Of a DNA stretch of 64,000 nucleotides, positions 57,097 through 64,000 are shown one piece after another. Position 1 is the first letter of the stretch. Each line of letters opens with the position of its first letter. Both the position numbers and the translations under genes were made by a program. The stretch comes from Melampsora larici-populina 98AG31 (lineage: Eukaryota; Basidiomycota; Pucciniomycetes; Pucciniales; Melampsoraceae), in assembly GCF_000204055.1 (NCBI RefSeq), contig NW_006768801.1, positions 210,617 to 274,616 on the forward strand, given 5' to 3'. Below the pieces are notes generated by a model. That model saw nothing but the letters and a program-made list of their open reading frames with translations, made no database searches and had not been told where the DNA came from.

Positions 57097-60000
57097 TCAT
57101 AATGCAGGAGAAGAATGAATTGAACCATTGGCAATTCTTAGTACCCGATTCGAAACAATCGAAGGACTTAAATAATTAGTAGGATCATCAACTTGATTCT
57201 CAGAATAAATCACATCATCCGGTTTTTCAATCTTCTTAACCTCTTGTTCTTCTTCCTCCTTCTCTTCATGTTTATTTTTATCTTTTGATTCATTTTCAAT
57301 AACCATAGATTTCCTAATAGCTGAAGTAGTAGCAAAGATCCAAGAATCAAATTTAGGTCTAATCTTTCCTAACCAATTTTGATTTAAATTTTCAACTGAT
57401 GAAACTTGTTCTGAAGTTTTAGATGAGATTGACCAAGATGATTTTAATTCGGTTTGTGGATTAATAGTCGAATTAGATAGAGTTGTCTTATACTGATCAT
57501 CTTCAATTTGGTTTGATTGATTTCTTGTATTTGATTGAGAATCGATTTCTGGGTTTTTATAATTCGATTTCGAATTTCTTTCTCTTGTACCAGATTGATT
57601 ACTTGATGGAATTCTTTGTGAATAGATTGGCATAAGGTATGGATAAGAACGTGCAGAGATTTGAGAATGAAGTGATTCACGTGGACTAGATGAGACTTTA
57701 GAAGTTGGATGACATTGGGCTGATGTTGATGGGATCCCACAAGCTGGTGATGATTCAATACCACTTGAGCTATCGAATTCAGGAGTAGATCGTTGTAAAT
57801 TGGTGGATATTCGATTACTGGCTATATAAACATTACTAGGGAAAGAAGTTTGACTTGGAGGTCTTGAACCGTTCCAAGAGTCACTCTGTGGTGATGGAGC
57901 TTCAGATAAAATGAATGACTTGGTCACCTTTGAGTTACGACGTCGGTGTAGGCCAGTAGGTCTCTGAGGTGTTTGTTGGTTAGAAGACTCAATTGATTCG
58001 TGCGGAGAAGGGGGTAAGAAAGATCCTTCAGTAGGTTCTTCTTGAATGCTGAAACTCGAGAGTCTAGATCCACGATCACTTCCAAAAGACGAGGCAGTTC
58101 GATGGATAGGATGCTGGTCTCTGTCGTCAAACCCAGTTAACGAACTACCCAGAGTCATTGCTCGAATTGCGCATGGTCTGGTGACTTGAACAGCTGCCAG
58201 TGGTGTTAAGAAATCTGGGTTGATCGTAGAATTTAGGGTCTCAGAAGTGTAAAGTTGATTACGATCATATAGGTTATTTGATCCGGACTTTTGAACGGGT
58301 TTCCTTTGACGTGAGCGCATGAGAAGCAAAGCACATAATCCTAAGATGAACGATCCACAGACTGCCGACACTGCACCAACTATAGCTTTTTGATGCTGAG
58401 TAACATCTTTTGAGAGCGTATGATCTGAGTCGTGGGCGGATGTGGTTTGAATTGCTGGTGGAGCTGGAAGCCACCTAGAGGGTGATCCACCATGTGTATT
58501 AGGTTTGCCATGATCCTGATCATTGCCGTATATCGCGTTTCCGTTATCTTGGTCTTGGGAAACAGATTGGTTAGATTCGTCCCCAGAGGAGTCATAGGGA
58601 GGTATTGATTGAGAGTTGGTTGGAATTGGCTGCGAGTTGCCGTATGTGGATATATATGGGTTGCGATTTCTCGTATCGTTGGTGGTGCACCACGTTCCCC
58701 AAAGGTCGTCAGAGTTAGGGTCAGGTTCCAATCTAAGGATGAAGAATGCTTCTTGACCTTCAACTAAATGGTTCTCAGACTGAATACCAAAACTGATGAG
58801 AATTACATTTGGAAAGATGAGATGCATAGAATGAAATGCTCGATTTGGTGAAGGAAGTGATTGGTTTGTGATCTTGAGCTCAGTCCATTTCCAAGGAATT
58901 GAAGTCGTATTGAGAATTTGAACATCTGAAGTTACATTCTGACTGGGAGAAAGTCCTCCATGAACCAACGTCACGCCTAATGAAGGTACCATAATGCTTG
59001 CATGAGCTCTTCGTGGTGAAGGGGTAACTCCAGTAGCTGACTTTTTGAAAGAAGACAATAAAATCGCATGACTTTTTTAGCTTTTATTTTTACACAAATT
59101 GATAAAAATTGACAAAAAGTTGATTCATTCTCACAATATGTTCCAATTTTTCATGTAAAGTGTCCAACACAAGAATGTTTTCCATACTACCATATGATGC
59201 ATCAACCATTTGTCCGCCAATATAAATGATTTTCTGAGCGTCATTTGATAAAGTCGTGACAGAATAGTCTGCAATTGGAGGCCTCAAACTAGTTGACTGA
59301 TTAGCATGGATGCAATCAAGTTGAAGAGGATCCACCGTTGATTTCTGGGTATCCCACTTATCAACTCCAAGGTGTCCGAGTAAAGTCTTTGAACAGGTAT
59401 AAGGATCAGATACCCCGCCTAGTATCCAAAATTCAGCGTGTCCTGGCGTTGTGGATTGATTTGATATGAGGGATGAATTGGTAAATCGCAAATCAGAGGT
59501 CAAATGTGAATGTTGAGCATGATGATTGGTCGAATTACGAATGACGCGTACTGCCTGCGTTTGTCTACGTCTTTTGATGGTCGAGTTGATCCCGTGATGA
59601 TGCCAAGATGTCCAATCCGCAAGACTTCCTTTCTTCAGGTCACGTACATAAGCCAAAGAAGTATGATGACAATCTTCCACAACCCCACCAATTACCCATA
59701 ATTTACCTTGATGATCAATCCCACCGCTTCCCCATGCTGTCGGTGGTAATCCGTTACTCAAGAAAGGGAAAAGTTGAGGATTAGGATCTGGTGATGACGG
59801 TGATTGATAGGGCTTTGTTGGACGGAACATCATCACGTCATTAGTGATGTACGTTCCTGTAGAATCTATCTGACCGCCAATGTATAAGATAGCAGGACCC
59901 GTATCTGAAGGTGATAAAATGAAAGATGGTAAATATATTGAGATATAACCGACGCGTCCAGGATACGTAAAATCTTCATTGCTAATGGGATGGTAAGATT

Positions 60001-60301
60001 CAGTGGTGTTTCCTAAAATGAATGACATGGCCAATGAATTCGATGTTGATGTAGAGGCATAAGGTTCTTTCGTATAAGTTGACAGTTTGGAACTCTCAAC
60101 CAGTTGATGGTGTTGAGACCGATCCCGATGGGTATGCCGATGAAGATCTCTATTTGCTTGTGTGGTATCGAAAAGTTGATGATAAAATGAGAGACTCCAC
60201 AATCGATATAAATTGGCATTACGAAATACTTTCATCCTGATCTTCGATAGGCCTGAGTTAAGATGCAAACTGTCAAAAAAAAAAGTTTGAACAGACCACA
60301 A
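57097..60301 (-). CDS. Kelch-repeat single-pass membrane protein
   Basis: Exon 1 is 60301-59135 and exon 2 is 59040-57097. The 94-nt intron (GTGAGA ... TTTCAAAAAG) joins KLEHI to SATGVTPSPRR in frame, giving about 1036 residues, or 22 fewer if the second ATG (60235) is used. The N-terminal half is a beta-propeller: AILYIGGQIDSTGTY, GKLWVIGGVVED, AEFWILGGVSDPYTC, KIIYIGGQMVDASYG and PRRAHASIM with GVTLVHGGLSPS are kelch blades with paired glycines. After a Pro/Ser-rich linker comes one transmembrane segment (58390-58320, IVGAVSAVCGSFILGLCALL) followed by RSRQRK. The long Ser-rich cytoplasmic tail ends in an Asp/Glu/Lys tract. Such fungal proteins are thought to act in cell-surface or polarity functions; the precise role is unknown. 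Confidence 0.85.
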
Positions 60302-61787
60302 CCAACACTTAATCAGGCCAACAGGGATAAGAGCACGGTGAAGTAAAATAAAATCAAGCCAAAGTAAACTGCATAGGCCTTTGGTCTAAATCAAAACTGA
60401 CCAGAAAATAATTGTGTGAATAGAAAGTCAAGTGGATTTGTGACATGAGAATCGAACTGTTATATGACTTGCCATTTTTGGAGAATTTGTGGTGAAGTAG
60501 ATTATGAATTAAAAGAGTTGAAGACTCATTTCAACCAAACCATCAGATCGGGTCGACAACTCCCTCTCCAATGTTATAAGATCAGTTTTGGTCGTTGTCT
60601 CTTCAGATATAGCTAACTATGAAGATATGAGCTATGTATGCTGCGTTGGATCACGAGTCGCGAAGAGTGACAGTTTTGTATACCTCATGATCCCAAACTA
60701 CCGAGTCCACTGGCTTCCCCAGTCACTATGACTCGCAGTAATCGGCTTTCAAAAATCCACCCAAGGGGCAGAAATCTCAAAGAAAATATGTACGGCACTG
60801 TAACAATTGCCATCGGAGTGCTCTGGGTTCGGGAATGATGTAATCCAGTCTGAAAGAGTCATATCCGCAGCTTGTATTTCGATGAATCCCAATACCCAGC
60901 TGTCGATCTGATGACCATAATGATAACTTGTCACCAAAGATTTGATATAGTATTTTCAGCGTCAAGCAAGACTCATGACCATTCTAACATAAACTGACCA
61001 GGATGCTATCAAGTTTATAGTCCCATGAGATGTCGACGAAGAATTGTTGAAATTCAAGTCGAAAGATACTATATCATGAGTTAGGGTTTGGAAGACAGAT
61101 TTGAGAGAGATTTTACGAAAAAAGAACGCACTGGAAGAAAATTCACGAGTCACAAAGATTCAAGGATCAACTTGATGGGAATAACCAATCAACAAAAAAA
61201 AGAAAAGAACATTCATAACATCATATTACTATATTCCACACTTTGGGAACCTCTAGAAATCATCCCCAATAATGTTCTCAATCACATTTGATCAATCTAT
61301 CGCATCTGCAATACCAGAGCAGCAGATGTGAATTCTTTTGCATTGAACATTTGGGTCAAGACTTAGCCGAACATATGAACCCCTTTATTTGGTATCATGC
61401 TGAAAAACAAAACAAAGATTGTTTGTGGATAGCCGATTTGTGGTACACACTTGCAAGTTGCAACTTTGAAAAAACTCGAACAATTTCAACGCGTTCTTTC
61501 GTATTCAGTTGTTGACTACTCAGCTCCGAGTCCACAGCACTTTTGAAAAAATAAACAATTCTAGTCTTTCAGAAAAATCGAAGCGAAAAATCGTACATAC
61601 TTGAGACCTACATCATGTGCTTCTGCATAAGATCAATACGTCTCCGAAATCACCGATCTTGGGTCAAGATTTGACTGATTTCTTTCCATAACCGTGTAAA
61701 AGTAACTGAAACTAGTTTTTACCACACACACACACAGCATTCCTGATTCTTTGTTGTTGTTGTTGTATGAATGATGTGTATTGAGAT
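60302..61787. other. Intergenic region
   Basis: Only frames below 80 codons occur, none with a recognisable motif. There is a short CA run at about 61724-61738 and a GTT run near 61752. The left part is the likely promoter of the kelch gene. Confidence 0.45.
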
Positions 61788-62366
61788 TTATGAGAAAAAG
61801 CAAAAGAAAAAAATGATGAATATCTTGATAAATCTTTGAAATGATGATCTGCTTTGTTTGTGTTTGTTCATATCAAAATCAAGTCCTAGAATCGAATTGA
61901 AGGAAGAAACACTTGCTGTGTTCACTTCTTGTGAAATCAAACTTTGATTTGTAAAGGATAACTTATTCTCAATTATCTCAAGAGCCCCGGCTTGATAACA
62001 CCAGGCAGTACGCACCAAAAGTGCAACGTTTGATTTGAGTAGGAGACTCGGTTCGCTGTGTCGGATCGTGAATTTCCGTGATGTGGAAGTTTGAGCTCCA
62101 TGGTGATCAATCAATTTGTTAGGAAGATGTACAGCCAAATCAAGAATGATAGTTTTTTTTCTTTCAAAAAGTACATCATGGTGTAAATTTTCTTCATGAC
62201 CAAGTATTGTTCCTCTGCTCGTTTTCAGAATATAAAGAATACAAAAACCTGTAAGAACACTTTTTGCTTGGTTTAACTTTTGCTCACTTTGACAACACAT
62301 TTTTCTGAAAAAAAGAAAGAAACCTTCCTCAAATTGGCTGTACAAGAGACACTTTGTGTTTCCCAA
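61788..62366 (-). CDS. Unidentified 192-codon reading frame
   Basis: No family is recognised. The frame has a mixed composition (HEENLHHDVLFERKK, LLKSNVALLVRTAWCYQAGA) but ends in a low-complexity hydrophobic tail (IIFFFCFFS), and no splice partners are obvious. Part of it may be a decayed gene. A length of 192 codons is above chance for AT-rich DNA, but not by much. Confidence 0.25.
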   Translation of the reverse strand: MGNTKCLLYSQFEEGFFLFFRKMCCQSEQKLNQAKSVLTGFCILYILKTSRGTILGHEENLHHDVLFERKKTIILDLAVHLPNKLIDHHGAQTSTSRKFTIRHSEPSLLLKSNVALLVRTAWCYQAGALEIIENKLSFTNQSLISQEVNTASVSSFNSILGLDFDMNKHKQSRSSFQRFIKIFIIFFFCFFS

Positions 62367-63810
62367 AAAAACAATTGAATGAGACTTGGTGATCAGAGGA
62401 GCTTTCTAGAAGCCTGCAAAGTGGGGCATGGTGGATTCTGTCTTGAGGATATATTTTTGAGGCAAAAAGCAGGCGTGAAGAGATGTAGATACCATTGTTG
62501 GCGTCTGTGCCAAACACACATAATTCTGTTTTCAAGGATGGCACTTGGAGCTTGGCCTTGCAATTGGAGGAGCCTATTCAGTGAGGTGTACCTTTTGACT
62601 CTTGCCTTTGTAGGGACAGTTGTCTGATATGTTGACTTACTTTTATCTAGTGATAGTGTGCTTCATGAAAGGAGGATTTGGCTGTCTCCTTGTTCTTTGG
62701 CAAGGTTGAGGGTTACCTTGGATGAAGTATTTGTTGCATGACTTTGGCCAAGTGTTCTTTGATTCTTGTTCATCATGTCCTTGTTGTGCTTTTATTCCTT
62801 TACCTTTGCCAAATCTACACTTTTTTGCACTATTGACCCTCATTCACACCAAAAGACCTCGACCACTTGTACACTTTCTGTTGACCAACAATCACCACAT
62901 GCAATCAACTAGATCTGGCAAGACGGCTAAATCACAAGCCGGCTCACCACCCATCAGGCAAAGATTCCAGCACTGTTGACTGCCAACACAAACGGGTTTT
63001 GATATCCATCCACCTTCCAACTAATTCGTACGGGATACTTCCCAAAAACCACTTTCCCTGATCCCTTCATGTGACAAACTCTACCTTGAGAGGCCAGAAA
63101 TGAGCAGGACATGTTATTTTCTATGAAAGTGTCCTCGCATTGGATCTTTCAAGGTAACGTTTAAGATGGCAAGGCTAGGAAATCTCTTGACACACTCAAA
63201 TCCGACCATATGTTTCCCTCTGGTCATCATGGCCAAAAACTTGCCACGAGTGAGCAAAGAAGTGGTTTTGTGATTGTTGTCTTCTGGTAAACCACCTTCA
63301 CACACATTCAACCAACAATTACCAATGATAGTAAGACCTCTGTTGGTTGCAATTCTCCACCAAACTCTTCACTCACAACACTCTTACCGGCAATCTCGAA
63401 TTCGAGCCATACTCTCTCAAAAGACATCTGTAAGATGTGCCTTTCCAACGTCATCAAAGCTTGTCTCAAAAAGCACGTTCTTTCTAGCTCGAGATAGTGT
63501 CCTGTGGCTAAACTTGTGCTGACGAAGTCCTGATCTCTTACCTCTAAAGTCCCATGTCACATTTTATTTCCTTTGATTTCCGCATTCTTGACTCTTGTGA
63601 GCTGTGCAAATTCATGTACATATTCGAAGTTTTGTCTCTCAGTCTTACTCATCAAGTCGCTTCGGATTGATCAGATCGAAACGCTTGTACAAATTCAATG
63701 CATGAATAGATATGTGGAGCACCGGTCTTTAGGCTTGTTCCCGAGGGTGGGGCAGCCTTTGTAGATAGGTGTATGCGTATGTATGGTGATAAGATGGGAT
63801 GAGAGTTAAC
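62367..63810. other. No recognised gene
   Basis: Composition is more balanced than the AT-rich spacers and several frames of 60-85 codons occur on both strands, but none shows a domain or a consistent exon chain. Confidence 0.35.
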
Positions 63811-63813
63811 CGA

Positions 63814-63955
63814 TTTAGAATGATTTGATTTTGATTTTGATTTTGATTTTGGTTTTGTTTTGGTTTGGTTTGATTTGAATTGAATTGAATTTGAAATGAA
63901 GCTGTGAGTGATCAGTGAGAGTGATCAGTGAGAGTGAAGAGTGATTGAGTGGAAT
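63814..63955. repeat. Low-complexity repeats
   Basis: TTTTGA/TTTTGG repeats run from 63814 to 63898 (ATTTTGATTTTGATTTTG and variants). They are followed by two copies of the 15-bp unit GTGATCAGTGAGAGT at 63908-63937 and degenerate continuation. No coding is seen. Confidence 0.8.
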
Positions 63956-64000
63956 GAGAGTGGATTTTGAACTGCAAATGAACTGTGGAGCCGAAGAAGC

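Noticed and set aside
57444..57764. 106-codon frame overlapping the kelch gene.
   Set aside because: It is an out-of-frame shadow of the Ser-rich tail, with low complexity (many Gln, His and Ile) and no motif.

Overview
This 64 kb window is fungal nuclear DNA. It is AT-rich, its genes have short GT-AG introns (about 40-200 nt), and it is dense in transposons: Ty1/copia, Ty3/gypsy, a DIRS/Ngaro-type tyrosine-recombinase retrotransposon, hAT and Helitron-like elements. This mix, together with large gypsy LTRs, suggests a basidiomycete and most likely a rust fungus (Pucciniales); the taxonomy is inferred, not proven. One 100-base assembly gap lies at 8208-8307.

Positions 1 to about 18000 form a very large inverted repeat. 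The left arm (1-2851) is repeated in reverse from 9905 to about 17985. The right arm is lengthened by three dateable insertions: a TA-flanked MITE, a hAT-type MITE and a 4.7 kb hAT transposon. Each insertion has an empty site in the other arm, so target duplications can be read base by base. Between the arms lies an older, decayed hAT transposase gene that carries two solo gypsy LTRs and a CACTA-type foldback element.

Positions 18000 to 33120 hold three MITEs and then a DIRS/Ngaro-like retrotransposon on the minus strand (gag, RT-RNase H, tyrosine recombinase). Its recombinase frame is split by a complete copia element (22053-28062, 5-bp duplication) and by a CACTA-type MITE (21040-21626). 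Positions 33121 to about 44200 hold a duplicated piece of the decayed hAT and LTR, then a gypsy element (long LTR, gag, degenerate protease). The gypsy element is split by about 5.8 kb of foreign DNA ending in a Helitron-type 3' terminus, which itself contains a 1.4 kb element with 7-bp duplications.

Positions 44600 to 64000 are the genic part. It contains an intron-bearing tRNA-Pro(CGG), a second Helitron-like terminus, RNA polymerase I subunit A49 (+), MID1-type calcium-channel subunit (-), a TSR4/PDCD2 ribosome-biogenesis factor (-), a UBA protein with an inactive ubiquitin-specific-protease fold (-), and a kelch-repeat membrane protein (-). The last 4 kb has no recognised gene.

The most notable points are: (1) the pseudo-deubiquitinase and TSR4 reading frames join through a canonical splice junction with no stop, so one transcript could encode a fusion of about 1179 residues; (2) four elements share CAA(C/G)-type ends and exact 7-bp target duplications, one of them carrying a hAT transposase gene; (3) two matching Helitron-like 3' ends; (4) a copia primer site complementary to the anticodon region of initiator tRNA; and (5) the giant inverted repeat.
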